Shown in pieces: positions 23,759 through 32,373 of a DNA stretch of 36,603 bases. The notes under the pieces are model-generated. The model was not told the origin of the DNA. It made no database searches and saw only the letters and a program-made list of their open reading frames with translations. The stretch lies in the NCBI GenBank assembly GCA_051867655.1, contig JBJDYV010000075.1, positions 1-36,603 of the forward strand. Reading direction: 5' to 3'. Numbering within the stretch: position 1 is the first letter of the stretch; the number at the start of each line of letters is the position of its first letter. A program made the position numbers and the translations under genes. This DNA is from JAJPXI01 sp051867655 (GTDB lineage Bacteria > Bacillota > Clostridia > Oscillospirales > Oscillospiraceae).

Positions 23759-25831
23759 TTACTCCGCGTCCTGCAGGGCCTTGGCCTCCTGGATGGCCTT
23801 CTCCTGCACCGCCGGAGGAGCGTCCTCGTAGCGGATGAAGTGATAGGTGAAGGTACCGCGACTCTGGGTCAGGGAGCGCAGGTCGATGGCGTAGGAGGTC
23901 ATCTCCGCCATGGGCACCTCGGCCTCCACCACCTGGTCGCCGTCCTCGTTGGGGTTCATACCCAGAACGCGGCCGCGGCGCTTGTTCAGGTCGCCGATGA
24001 CATCGCCCATGTACTGGTCGGGGATGGTCACCTTCAGCGCGCCGATGGGCTCCAGCAGCACGGGGGAGGCGTCGGGCAGGCCGGCCTTGTAGGCCAGCTG
24101 CGCGGCGGTCTTGAACGCCAGCTCGGAGGAGTCCACGGGGTGATAGGAGCCGTCAAACAGGGTGGCCTTCAGATACACCACGGGGTAGCCGGCCAGCACG
24201 CCGTGCAGCACGGCGTCGCGCAGGCCCTTTTCCACGGCGGGGAAGAAGTTCTTGGGCACCGCGCCGCCGAAGACCTCTTCACAGAACTGCATCTCCTCGG
24301 TGTCGCCCGGCTCGAAGCGGATCTTGACATCGCCGAACTGGCCGTGGCCGCCGGACTGCTTCTTGTGGCGGCCCTGAACCTCAACCTTTTTGCGGATCTT
24401 CTCGCGGTAGGGGATGCGGGGCGTAGCCAGCTCGGTGTCCACGCCGAAGCGGGACTTCAGGCGGGACACGATCACGTCCAGCTGCATATCGCCGGTGCCG
24501 GTGATGACCATCTGGTGGGTCTCGGCGTCGTTGACCACGGTGAAGGTGCGGTCCTCCTCGTTCAGGCGGGCCAGACCGCCGGCCACCTTGTCCTCCTGGC
24601 CCTTGGTCTTGGGGGCGATGGCCATGGAGTAGTTGGGCTCGGGATATTCCGCGCCGGCCAGCTTGACCACCTTGCGCGCGTCGCACAGGGTGTCGCCGGT
24701 CTTGACCTTGTCCATCTTGCCGATGGCGCCGATGTCGCCGCAGGTCAGCTCCTTGACCTCGGTGGCCTTCTTGCCCTTCATGATGTACAGGCGGCCCAGC
24801 TTTTCGGCGGCGCCGGTGGAGGCGTTGACCAGCTGCATATCGGGGTTCAGGTGGCCGGAGAGCACCTTCACATAGGAGTACTTGCCGTACTGGTCGGAGG
24901 AGGTCTTAAAGGTGAACGCGCAGGGCGCGGCCTCAGGAGAGACGATGAACTCCTCGGGGTTGCCGTCGGCGTCCTCACCCATCTGCATGGGGGCCTCCAG
25001 GGGGTTGGGCAGCAGGTTGACGATGGCCTGGAGCAGCTGCTTGTTGCCCAGACCGGTGACGGCGCTGCCGCACAGAACGGGCACCAGAGACAGGTCCTTG
25101 ACACCCGCCTTCAGGCCGGTCAGCATCTCGGCGTATGTAAAGTCCTCACCGGCGAAGTACTTCTCCATGAATTCCTCGCTGGTTTCGGCCACGGATTCCT
25201 TCAGAGCCTCGTACAGTTCATCGACCACAGAGATCTTGTCCTCGGGCAGCGCGATCTCCACGTTCTTGCCGTTCTCCACGGTAAAGGCGTTCTTGTGCAG
25301 CACGTCCACGATGCCGGTGACCTTCTTGTTCTCGTCCCAGATGGGGATGATCAGCGGGGCCACGGCCTTGCCGAACTTTTCACGCAGGGCGTTGAACACG
25401 CCGTTGAAGTCGCCGTTCTCCTCGTCCAGCTTGGAGACGTAGATCAGGCGGGGCAGCTTGGTCTTGGCCAGACGCTTCCAGGCGCGCTCGGCGCCCACGG
25501 ACAGGCCGTCCTTCGCGGAGCAGACGATAATGGCCGAATCGGCCACGCGCAGGGCCTGCGCCACCTCGCCGGAGAAATCGAAGAAGCCGGGGCAGTCCAG
25601 CATATTGATCTTGCAGCCGTTATATTCGATGGGAGCCACCGCCATGGAAATGGAAATCTGGCGCTTGATCTCCTCGGGATCGTAATCGCACACGGTGTTT
25701 CCGTCGGCGGGCTTGCCCTGCCGATCGGTGCCGCCGGTCACATAAAGCAGGTTTTCCACCAAGGAGGTTTTTCCGTTTCCGCCGTGTCCCATGACGCAGA
25801 CGTTACGGATGTTTTGTACAGAGTAGCTCAT
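23759..25831 (-). CDS. Elongation factor G-like GTPase (EF-G paralogue with altered GTPase motifs)
   Basis: 690 aa with the domain order of EF-G (G domain, domains II-V). It begins SYSVQNIRNVCVMGHGGNGKTSL. Compared with true EF-G, the P-loop is GHGGNGKT instead of AHIDAGKT. The switch II DTPGHVDF is DCPGFFDF, so the catalytic His is Phe, and NKMD is SKLD. Domain IV and V landmarks remain (KSGGHGQFGDVKIRFEPG, PYREKIRKKVEVQGRHK, RRGRVLGM). Such EF-G-like proteins are widespread beside the normal fusA, which is not in this window. The role may lie in ribosome rescue or stress rather than routine translocation, but this is not established. It has its own promoter and terminator. GGTAAGGAGAGGATCCAATC precedes the ATG. 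Confidence 0.9.
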   Translation of the reverse strand: MSYSVQNIRNVCVMGHGGNGKTSLVENLLYVTGGTDRQGKPADGNTVCDYDPEEIKRQISISMAVAPIEYNGCKINMLDCPGFFDFSGEVAQALRVADSAIIVCSAKDGLSVGAERAWKRLAKTKLPRLIYVSKLDEENGDFNGVFNALREKFGKAVAPLIIPIWDENKKVTGIVDVLHKNAFTVENGKNVEIALPEDKISVVDELYEALKESVAETSEEFMEKYFAGEDFTYAEMLTGLKAGVKDLSLVPVLCGSAVTGLGNKQLLQAIVNLLPNPLEAPMQMGEDADGNPEEFIVSPEAAPCAFTFKTSSDQYGKYSYVKVLSGHLNPDMQLVNASTGAAEKLGRLYIMKGKKATEVKELTCGDIGAIGKMDKVKTGDTLCDARKVVKLAGAEYPEPNYSMAIAPKTKGQEDKVAGGLARLNEEDRTFTVVNDAETHQMVITGTGDMQLDVIVSRLKSRFGVDTELATPRIPYREKIRKKVEVQGRHKKQSGGHGQFGDVKIRFEPGDTEEMQFCEEVFGGAVPKNFFPAVEKGLRDAVLHGVLAGYPVVYLKATLFDGSYHPVDSSELAFKTAAQLAYKAGLPDASPVLLEPIGALKVTIPDQYMGDVIGDLNKRRGRVLGMNPNEDGDQVVEAEVPMAEMTSYAIDLRSLTQSRGTFTYHFIRYEDAPPAVQEKAIQEAKALQDAE

Positions 25832-25887
25832 GATTGGATCCTCTCCTTACCTGTTGTAGTGGCATAGCCGGGGGATAAAACAGCTAT

Positions 25888-25923
25888 CTTGGTTATTATA
25901 CACCAAGATTTCTGACTTGACAA
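25888..25923 (-). promoter_or_regulatory. Promoter of the EF-G-like gene with a dyad over the -10 box
   Basis: On the - strand TTGTCA (25918-25923) and TATAAT (25895-25900) are 17 bp apart. CTTGGT and ACCAAG (25888-25907) form an inverted repeat with the -10 box in the middle, a layout that suits a repressor or a small hairpin at the transcript start. Confidence 0.65.
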
Positions 25924-25966
25924 CCGATATTTTGGACGGAACTGAAAAACATTTCCCAAAAACAGG

Positions 25967-25996
25967 ATGTGGGGCGCCGTTTCCGGCGCCCCACAT
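25967..25996 (-). terminator. Terminator of the truB-ribF-DUF1576 operon
   Basis: ATGTGGGGCGCCG, short loop, CGGCGCCCCACAT, followed on the - strand by CCTGTTTTT. It is 12 bp after the DUF1576 stop. Confidence 0.75.
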
Positions 25997-26008
25997 GATC
26001 TTGCGAAA

Positions 26009-27343
26009 TCAGAACGGCATTTCGATGTCCTTGCTGTGGTCTTTTTCCTCTTCTTCCGGGGAAAGGGGAGACTCGTCCAGGAAGACGTCCAGATATTCCT
26101 TGTCCTGGAGCATGGCCCTGCGGTGGAATGCCAGGGAGTTAATGATGGGATACAGCACGATGGCCAGCAGCCCGCCGGAAAAGCCGTTGTTGTACAGGTT
26201 GATGCCTTCAGCCGCCGACCCGGCCTCCAGCACCATGGCCGAGTGGAGAAAGCCCGCCAGGATGCCGAAGAACCAGCCGAAGCAGCCCGAAATGGGGGCC
26301 AGGGTGGTGCACAGAAGCAGGGCAATCTGTACGGCGGGGTCATTAATGGAGAAGTGCAGGACCAGACTGCCCAGCAGGACGCCCGCCATGAGGGGCAGGA
26401 TGTTGCGCGCGTGCTTGCCGAAGGCGGAGAAGCCGATCACGGTGAAAATGCAGCCCACCGTGGGGCCGTTCAGGTCTCCTCCGGTCAGCAGGATCAGGGC
26501 GGTGGAGATCGCGCCGTTGACGCCCATGTTGATCAGGGTGGGGCCCGGCCCGAACATACGCAGATAGTCGCTGGGGGAGCGGCCCGTGGTGTGCAGCAGC
26601 TTCCAGTATCCCTTCAGCGCGTCCCGTCCGCCCGCCAGAAGGCCGGCGGCAAGCAGGATGGAGCAGAGTACGCCCAGCATGATCCCCAGGGGAAGGTTAT
26701 AGCCGGTGGCCCAGTAGTTGGCCGTTTGAGGGGAGCGGCCCATGGCTGTCAGCAGGGGCACGATGACCATGGCCAGCAGCCCGCAGGCGAAGCCCATGTT
26801 GTACAGGCTCATACCGTTCTGAATGCGGTAAGTGTAGTTGGACAGGGGGACGGCCACAAAGCCCACCAGCACGCCCAGCAGCAGGCCCAGCAAGGGAGCG
26901 TCCCACCCGGTGGTCAGGCCCGCGAAGCTGACCAGAGGCGACAGAGCGGTGGCCAGCAGGGCGACCGAGGAGAATTTTCCGAAGGGCTCGTGCTTCAGCC
27001 GGGAGAACAGCCAGGTGCCCAGGATGATGGGCCAGATGTTCAGAATGTTCTTGCCGAACAGGGAGAAGCCCGCCATCAGGCCCAGGTCCACGATATCGAA
27101 GCCATTGAGCGGTTCATGCACCAGCAGCTTGATCCCCAGGGTGCAGAGAACCACCAGGGCGGAGTTGACAAAGGCCGCGCCCGGCCCGGCCAGAGCAATG
27201 TAGTCGGTAATGAGCACGTCCTGGCTGCTGAGGATGGTCCAGAGCCCGGGCAGGATGTTCCGGGGGTCGTCCAGAAGGAACCCCATGAGAAGCAGACCCA
27301 GGGCTAAGGCAAGACCGGCGGTGTAGAGCTGTTTGTGGCGCAT
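26009..27343 (-). CDS. DUF1576-family polytopic membrane protein
   Basis: 444 aa with roughly twelve hydrophobic segments. The protein shows an internal repeat: similar stretches appear in both halves (GFDIVDLGLMAGFSLFGKNI near 85 and VGCIFTVIGFSAFGKHARNI near 310; SLYNMGFACGLLAMVIVPLL near 200 and NLYNNGFSGGLLAIVLYPII near 390). This suggests an inverted or tandem two-domain transporter fold. The C-terminal tail is acidic and cytosolic (SPLSPEEEEKDHSKD). The family function is unknown to me. ATG at 27343 follows GAGAGGAAATCAGCCT; the open frame runs much further upstream, but only as an alternate-frame shadow of ribF. The gap to ribF is 25 bp, so it belongs to the truB-ribF operon. Confidence 0.8.
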   Translation of the reverse strand: MRHKQLYTAGLALALGLLLMGFLLDDPRNILPGLWTILSSQDVLITDYIALAGPGAAFVNSALVVLCTLGIKLLVHEPLNGFDIVDLGLMAGFSLFGKNILNIWPIILGTWLFSRLKHEPFGKFSSVALLATALSPLVSFAGLTTGWDAPLLGLLLGVLVGFVAVPLSNYTYRIQNGMSLYNMGFACGLLAMVIVPLLTAMGRSPQTANYWATGYNLPLGIMLGVLCSILLAAGLLAGGRDALKGYWKLLHTTGRSPSDYLRMFGPGPTLINMGVNGAISTALILLTGGDLNGPTVGCIFTVIGFSAFGKHARNILPLMAGVLLGSLVLHFSINDPAVQIALLLCTTLAPISGCFGWFFGILAGFLHSAMVLEAGSAAEGINLYNNGFSGGLLAIVLYPIINSLAFHRRAMLQDKEYLDVFLDESPLSPEEEEKDHSKDIEMPF

Positions 27344-27368
27344 AGGCTGATTTCCTCTCATCGTCAGA

Positions 27369-28274
27369 TCATTTGTCCGATTGCTTGAAATAATTCCGGA
27401 TCGTCTCAATATCATGTAAGACCTGGGTGCGCAGCGCCTCCAGGGATTCAAATTTCTGTTCCGGCCGCAGGTGGCGGTAAAACTCCATGCGGACGGTCTT
27501 GCCGTACAGGTCCCCGGAAAAATCCAGCAGGGTGCCTTCCACTGTGATCGTCCCTTCGTCATCCACAGAGGGACATACCCCGACGTTGACCGCGGAGGAG
27601 AAGACCTCCCCCTCCACCCAAACCCGCGCGGCGTAGACACCGAAGGCGGGTACCACATTGCCGGGAGGAATGTGCAGATTCAGGGTGGGAAAGCCCAGGC
27701 GGGAGCCCAGCTTCTTCCCGTGGCGCACCTGATCGGTCAGAGTGTAGGGATGCCCGAGAAATCCCATGGCCCGTTCCATTTCTCCCTGGGCCACCAGAGT
27801 GCGGATATAGGTGGAGGAGACCGTGATGCCGTCCAGGGTCACCGGAGGGATGATGTCGCAGCCGATCCCCAGCTGAGCGCAGAGCTGCTGCAGCCGTTCC
27901 GGGTTGCCCTCTCCCATGTAGCCGAAGTGAAAATCGTGCCCGGCCACGAGATGGACGGCGCCATGCCGGGCAACCAAAAAGTCGGTGACGAACTCCCGCC
28001 AGTCCATGTGCATCAGCTCTGTGTCGAACCGGGCTACGATGACCTCCCGGATGCCGTACAGGCGGCGCATCAGGTCCGCCCGCTCCGCAGGCGTGGTCAG
28101 CAGGGAAACGCTCTGCCCCAGAATGACCGCGTCCGGGTGGGCGTCAAAGGTGACGGCGGCGGGTACCGCTCCCAACTGATCGGCCAGAGCTGTCACACGG
28201 CGCATCAGGGCGCCGTGGCCGGTATGGACCCCATCAAAAAAACCCAACGCGATGACTCGTTTGCTTTGTTCCAT
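27369..28274 (-). CDS. ribF: Bifunctional riboflavin kinase / FAD synthetase
   Basis: 301 aa. The N-terminal nucleotidyltransferase domain (about 1-160) makes FAD from FMN; its ATP-binding GFFDGVHTGH is at residues 11-20, and AGHDFHFGYMGEGNPERL is also present. The C-terminal riboflavin kinase domain (about 165-295) shows GKKLGSRLGFPTLNL and PAFGVYAARVWVEG, then NVGVCPSV in place of the usual NVG..PT. Its start overlaps the truB stop by one base (TGATG), so translation is coupled, and truB-ribF is a common bacterial pair. It supplies FAD, the donor used by ApbE at 22003. Confidence 0.96.
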   Translation of the reverse strand: MEQSKRVIALGFFDGVHTGHGALMRRVTALADQLGAVPAAVTFDAHPDAVILGQSVSLLTTPAERADLMRRLYGIREVIVARFDTELMHMDWREFVTDFLVARHGAVHLVAGHDFHFGYMGEGNPERLQQLCAQLGIGCDIIPPVTLDGITVSSTYIRTLVAQGEMERAMGFLGHPYTLTDQVRHGKKLGSRLGFPTLNLHIPPGNVVPAFGVYAARVWVEGEVFSSAVNVGVCPSVDDEGTITVEGTLLDFSGDLYGKTVRMEFYRHLRPEQKFESLEALRTQVLHDIETIRNYFKQSDK

Positions 28275-29140
28275 CAGCTTACCTCAAAAAAGCTCTTTCT
28301 GGTGTTCATCATACCATCTTTACACTCCCCCAGCAACAGGAATTCGCCCTCCGGGCCGTACACCCGGTAAAAACCCTCCGGCCCCTCCCAGGGGAAGGGG
28401 TTTCCGTTTTTGGCCCGGAACAGGGGGCGTCCGCCGATCATCACGGAGGGGTACTGGGAAAAGCAGCTGTCCACCGGACGCGCCAGGGCCGTGGGGTCCT
28501 CCGCCGTGAGCACCTGTTCCATGGTCACGGCATCCGCCAGGGTGTACCCCGCCGCCTGGGTGCGGCGCAGGGAGCACATGGCCGCCCCGCAGCCCAGAGC
28601 CGTCCCAATGTCGTGGCACAGGGTGCGTACATAAGTGCCCTTGGTGCAGAGCACCCGCAGCACATAGGTGGATTCATCAATACAATCCGTAATTTCCAGC
28701 TCTTTGATGACAATTTTCCGGGGCTTTCGCTCCACTTCGATCCCCTTGCGGGCCAGCTCGTAGAGCTTTTTCCCATCCTTTTTGACGGCGGAGTACATGG
28801 GGGGCAGCTGCTCCAGCTCGCCCGTGAACCGGGGCAGGAGGGCCTCCAGCGCCGTCCGGGTGGCTGTAACGGGGCGCTCTTCCAGCACGGTGCCGGTGGT
28901 GTCCTGGGTGTCGGTGATCACGCCCAGTTTGATCCCGGCCCAATATTCCTTGTCGGAATCAGCGGCGAACTCCACCGCCCGGGTGGCCCGGCCCAGAAAA
29001 ACGGGCAGTACTCCCGTGGCCATGGGGTCCAGGGTGCCGGCGTGGCCCACCCGCTTTTCGTGGAACACGCCCCGCAGCTTGGCGCAGACGTCCATGCTGG
29101 TCCACCCGGCGCTTTTATCAATGATGAGCACTCCGTTCAT
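28274..29140 (-). CDS. truB: tRNA pseudouridine-55 synthase
   Basis: 288 aa. It makes pseudouridine at position 55 in the T loop of tRNAs. Signatures are GVLIIDKSAGWTSMDV at the N-terminus, KRVGHAGTLDPMATGVLPVF with the catalytic aspartate near residue 38, PPMYSAVKKDGKKLYELARK, and GTYVRTLCHDIGTALGCGA. The C-terminal PUA-like part is short but present. ATG is preceded by CAGGAAGGACGGCCCT. First gene of truB-ribF-DUF1576. Confidence 0.96.
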   Translation of the reverse strand: MNGVLIIDKSAGWTSMDVCAKLRGVFHEKRVGHAGTLDPMATGVLPVFLGRATRAVEFAADSDKEYWAGIKLGVITDTQDTTGTVLEERPVTATRTALEALLPRFTGELEQLPPMYSAVKKDGKKLYELARKGIEVERKPRKIVIKELEITDCIDESTYVLRVLCTKGTYVRTLCHDIGTALGCGAAMCSLRRTQAAGYTLADAVTMEQVLTAEDPTALARPVDSCFSQYPSVMIGGRPLFRAKNGNPFPWEGPEGFYRVYGPEGEFLLLGECKDGMMNTRKSFFEVS

Positions 29141-29175
29141 AGGGCCGTCCTTCCTGAAAAGTAAAAATATAAAAA

Positions 29176-29181
29176 ATTATA
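29176..29181 (-). promoter_or_regulatory. Extended -10 promoter of truB-ribF-DUF1576
   Basis: TATAAT on the - strand preceded by TGTGA (extended -10), 36 bp before the truB ATG. No clear -35 is visible. Confidence 0.5.
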
Positions 29182-29236
29182 TCACATCTTTGCGGAAAGT
29201 ACCACCTATTTTGTGAATCAATGGGCAAGCCGGATG

Positions 29237-29268
29237 AAAAAACAGGCCGCTCAAACGAGCGGCCTGTT
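29237..29268 (-). terminator. Terminator of the glycolytic operon, after eno
   Basis: AACAGGCCGCTC, loop, GAGCGGCCTGTT, ending in TTTTTT on the - strand, 13 bp after the eno stop. Confidence 0.87.
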
Positions 29269-29280
29269 CGGGGCAGGGCT

Positions 29281-30582
29281 TTACTTCAGGTTGAAGAACG
29301 CTTTCATACCGGGATATTCTGCGATCTCGTCCAGCTCCTCCTCGATGCGCAGCAGCTGGTTGTACTTGGCCACGCGGTCGGTGCGGCTGGGCGCGCCGGT
29401 CTTGATCTGACCGGCGTTGACGGCCACGGCGATGTCGGCGATGGTGGCGTCCTCGGTCTCGCCGGAGCGGTGGGACACGATGGCGGTGTAGCCGGCCCGG
29501 TTGGCCATCTGGATGGCGTCCAGGGTCTCGGTCAGGGTGCCGATCTGGTTGACCTTGATCAGGATGGCGTTGGCCACCTTCTTCTCAATGCCGGTGGCCA
29601 GGCGCTCCACGTTGGTGACGAACAGGTCGTCGCCCACCAGCTGGACGCGGTCGCCGATGGCCTTCGTCAGCATGGCCCAGCCCTCCCAGTCGGTCTCGGC
29701 CATGCCGTCCTCCAGGGAGATGATGGGGTAGGTGTCGGCGAACTTCTTCCACATGTTCACCAGCTGCTGCTGGGTCAGCTTGCGGCCGGACTTGGGCTGG
29801 ATGTAGCACTTCTGCTCCTCGTCCCACCACTCGGAGGAGGCGGCGTCGATGGCGATCTTGAAGTCCTCGCCGGGCTTGTAGCCGGCCTTCTCAATAGCCT
29901 GGACGATGACCTTCAGGGCGTCCTCGTCCTTCTTCAGGTTGGGGGCGTAGCCGCCCTCGTCGCCCACGCCGGCGGCGGGGGTGCCGTTCTCCTTCAGGAC
30001 GGTCTTCAGGGTGTGGAACACCTCGGCGCAGCGGCGCAGGGCCTCCCGGAAGGAGGGGGCGGAGACGGGCATGATCATGAACTCCTGGATCTCCACGTTG
30101 TTGGTGGCGTGGGCGCCGCCGTTCAGGATGTTCATCATGGGCACGGGCAGCTGCTTGGCGTTGACACCGCCGATGTAGTTGTACAGGGCCACGCCCAGGC
30201 TCTCGGCGGCCGCCTTGGCGCAGGCCAGGGAGGCGCCCAGAATGGCGTTGGCGCCCAGACGGGACTTGTTGGGGGTGCCGTCCAGCTCGATCAGGGCCTT
30301 GTCGATGGCCACCTGATCCAGCACGTTCATGCCGATCAGGCACTCGGCGATCTCGGTGTTGACGTTTTCCACGGCGGTCAGCACGCCCTTGCCCAGGTAG
30401 CGGCCCTTGTCGCCGTCCCGCAGCTCGCAGGCCTCATAGATGCCGGTGGAAGCGCCGGAGGGCACCGCGGCGCGGCCCATGGTGCCGTCGTCCAGATAGA
30501 CCTCCACCTCCACGGTGGGGTTGCCGCGGCTGTCCAGGATCTCGCGGCCCAGTACGTCAACGATTTCAATGATCTGTTTCAT
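29281..30582 (-). CDS. eno: Enolase
   Basis: 433 aa, the usual length. It converts 2-phosphoglycerate to phosphoenolpyruvate with Mg2+. Intact blocks are REILDSRGNPTVEVEVYLDD, PSGASTGIYEACELRDGD, GANAILGASLACAKAAA, NGGAHATNNVEIQEFMIMP, and GDDLFVTNVERL. The catalytic ILIKVNQIGTLTET and AIVSHRSGETEDATIADIAV are also present. AAAGGAGCTATCCCCT precedes the ATG. It follows gpmI by 30 bp and is the last gene of the operon. Confidence 0.98.
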   Translation of the reverse strand: MKQIIEIVDVLGREILDSRGNPTVEVEVYLDDGTMGRAAVPSGASTGIYEACELRDGDKGRYLGKGVLTAVENVNTEIAECLIGMNVLDQVAIDKALIELDGTPNKSRLGANAILGASLACAKAAAESLGVALYNYIGGVNAKQLPVPMMNILNGGAHATNNVEIQEFMIMPVSAPSFREALRRCAEVFHTLKTVLKENGTPAAGVGDEGGYAPNLKKDEDALKVIVQAIEKAGYKPGEDFKIAIDAASSEWWDEEQKCYIQPKSGRKLTQQQLVNMWKKFADTYPIISLEDGMAETDWEGWAMLTKAIGDRVQLVGDDLFVTNVERLATGIEKKVANAILIKVNQIGTLTETLDAIQMANRAGYTAIVSHRSGETEDATIADIAVAVNAGQIKTGAPSRTDRVAKYNQLLRIEEELDEIAEYPGMKAFFNLK

Positions 30583-30612
30583 AGGGGATAGCTCCTTTCA
30601 AATCGGGTGTAA

Positions 30613-32130
30613 TCATATTGATTGGATCAGCGTCTCGCCGGTCATTTCCAGGGGCTTGGACAGACCCATCAGGTCCAGCATGGTGGGGGCGATGTCGGCC
30701 AGACGGCCGGAGCGCAGCTTCACGTCGGCCCCGATGATGATGAAGGGGACCGGGTTGGTGGTGTGGGCGGTAAAGGGCTCGCCCTTGTCGTCCGCCATCT
30801 GCTCGGCGTTGCCGTGGTCGGCGGTGATGATGGAGATGCCGCCCATGTTGGCGGTGGCCTCCACCACCCGGGACACGCACTCGTCCACAGCCTCCACCGC
30901 CAGCCGGGCGGCCTCGTAGACACCGGTGTGGCCCACCATGTCGCAGTTGGCAAAATTCAGCACGATCACGTCGTAGTCGCCGCTCTCGATGCGGGCCACC
31001 GCCTCGTCCGTGACCTCCCGGGCGCTCATGTCGGGCTTCAGGTCGTAGGTGGGCACCTTGGGGGAGGGGATCAGCACCCGGTCCTCGCCGGGATAGACCG
31101 TCTCCACGCCGCCGTTGAAGAAGAAGGTGACGTGGGCGTATTTCTCGGTCTCGGCGATGCGCAGCTGGGTCAGGCCCAGATGGCTGAGATACTCGCCCAG
31201 GGTGTTGCTCAGGCCCTCCTTGGGGAAGGCCACAGTCACATTGGGCATGGAGGCGTCATACTCCGTGGTGCAGACGAACTGGACGGGGAAATAACCGTTT
31301 TTCCGCTCCACGCTGGCGAAGTCCGGATCCACAAAGCAGCGGGTGATTTCCCGGGCCCGGTCGGGGCGGAAGTTGTAGAAAATGATGGAGTCGCCCTCCC
31401 GGATCTGGGCGTCCGGGACGCACACGGCGGGGAGCATGAACTCGTCGGTGACGTGGGCGTCGTAGGACGCCTGCACCGCGTGGACGGGGTCGGGATCTTC
31501 CGTGCCCTCGCCCAGCACCAGGGCGTCGTAGGCCTTCTGCAGCCGCTCCCAGCGGCTGTCCCGGTCCATGGCGTAGTAGCGGCCCATGACGGTGGCGATC
31601 TGGCCGATTCCCAGAGTCTTGCACATGGTCGCGCAGTCTTCCACAAAGCCCTTGCCGGAGGTGGGGGACACGTCCCGGCCGTCCAGGAAGGCGTGGATAT
31701 AGACCTTCTCCAGGCCCTGGGCCTTGGCCATGCGCAGCAGGGCGTACAGGTGGGTGATGTGGCTGTGCACGCCGCCGTCGGACAGAAGGCCCATCAGGTG
31801 CAGGGCGGTGCCCTTTTCCCTGCAAGCGCTCATGGCGGACAGGTAGGCCTCGTTCCGGAAGAAGGAATCGTCCTCAATGGCGCGGGTGATGCGGGGCAGG
31901 TCCTGAAAGACCACCCGGCCCGCGCCGATGTTAGTGTGGCCCACCTCGCTGTTGCCGATCTGCCCCGCGGGCAGGCCCACGTCCAGCCCGGAGGCGGACA
32001 GGGTGGTGTGGGGATATTCAGCCATATACTGGTCCAAATGGGGGGTACGGGCGTTTGCGACCGCGTTGCCCGCGGAGGGCTCACACAGGCCGTAGCCGTC
32101 CATGATGATAAGGGTAGTTGGTGTTTTCAT
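30613..32130 (-). CDS. gpmI: 2,3-bisphosphoglycerate-independent phosphoglycerate mutase
   Basis: 505 aa, the normal length of this Mn-dependent, alkaline-phosphatase-superfamily enzyme, which interconverts 3- and 2-phosphoglycerate. The phosphorylated serine is Ser61 in GQIGNSEVGHTNIGAGR. Metal-binding blocks are LIIMDGYG at the N-terminus, NFANCDMVGHTG, and ITADHGNAEQM. AAAGGGTTTCT precedes the ATG. Upstream of it lies an orphan copy of the tpiA 3' end and repeat element A, which lengthens the gap to tpiA to about 240 bp in an operon otherwise tightly packed. Confidence 0.97.
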   Translation of the reverse strand: MKTPTTLIIMDGYGLCEPSAGNAVANARTPHLDQYMAEYPHTTLSASGLDVGLPAGQIGNSEVGHTNIGAGRVVFQDLPRITRAIEDDSFFRNEAYLSAMSACREKGTALHLMGLLSDGGVHSHITHLYALLRMAKAQGLEKVYIHAFLDGRDVSPTSGKGFVEDCATMCKTLGIGQIATVMGRYYAMDRDSRWERLQKAYDALVLGEGTEDPDPVHAVQASYDAHVTDEFMLPAVCVPDAQIREGDSIIFYNFRPDRAREITRCFVDPDFASVERKNGYFPVQFVCTTEYDASMPNVTVAFPKEGLSNTLGEYLSHLGLTQLRIAETEKYAHVTFFFNGGVETVYPGEDRVLIPSPKVPTYDLKPDMSAREVTDEAVARIESGDYDVIVLNFANCDMVGHTGVYEAARLAVEAVDECVSRVVEATANMGGISIITADHGNAEQMADDKGEPFTAHTTNPVPFIIIGADVKLRSGRLADIAPTMLDLMGLSKPLEMTGETLIQSI

Positions 32131-32166
32131 AGAAACCCTTTCTTAGTGAGAAATAAAGAGTCAATC

Positions 32167-32253
32167 TTACTCCTGATTGGCAGCGTTTATAATTTCCATG
32201 AAGTCCGCGGGCTTCAGAGAAGCTCCGCCGATCAAACCGCCGTCTTCGTCGTC
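32167..32253 (-). pseudogene. Orphan duplicate of the tpiA 3' coding end (29 codons with stop)
   Basis: These 87 bp align without gaps to the live tpiA tail at 32374-32460 with ten mismatches. In tpiA frame they read DDEDGGLIGGASLKPADFME then IINAANQE and stop. Eight of the ten changes are synonymous; the other two change one codon (Val to Glu). There is no start codon, and a stop lies in frame just upstream in element A. It therefore cannot be translated as a TpiA tail now, but the synonymous pattern shows it was coding for most of its separate history. Confidence 0.88.
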
Positions 32254-32354
32254 GCAAGCTCCATATCACTCGTTTCTGCCTGAAGGCAAAAACTCGTTCA
32301 TTTCGCTGCTCCTCCTCTCCCCACAAAGCCATACGGCTTTGCGGGGTCCCCGGG
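32254..32354. repeat. Repeat element A core (between tpiA and the orphan tpiA tail)
   Basis: A core of about 101 bp shared with element B at 33235-33342. Common blocks are GCAAGCTCCATATC, TCATTTCGCTGC, CTCCTCTCCCCAC and a GGCTTTG..GGGG segment. It folds into two hairpins: CCCCACAAAGCC with GGCTTTGCGGGG (32319-32346, one mismatch), and TTTCTGCC with GGCAAAAA (32273-32292). On the - strand a GGAGAGGAGG-like site precedes an ATG giving only an 11-aa frame (32266-32301). No transposase and no normal target-site duplication are seen. Confidence 0.8.
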
Positions 32355-32368
32355 GACGACGTGGACGG
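32355..32368. repeat. Inverted-repeat arm matching the start of the live tpiA tail
   Basis: GACGACGTGGACGG is the exact reverse complement of CCGTCCACGTCGTC at 32447-32460 inside tpiA. The two arms bracket the live 3' end of tpiA with its stop codon. In the transcript they could form a 14-bp stem closing over the stop codon. Confidence 0.8.
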
Positions 32369-32373
32369 CTGAC

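Noticed and set aside
23840..25867. 675-codon open frame on +, antisense to the EF-G-like gene
   Set aside because: It is a shadow of a GC-rich gene: biased composition of Gly, Val, Leu, His and Gln, no domain, no binding site, and the - frame is a clear EF-G-like protein.
27344..27658. Upstream extension of the DUF1576 protein
   Set aside because: It overlaps ribF in another frame. The ATG at 27343 has a good binding site and a normal membrane-protein start.
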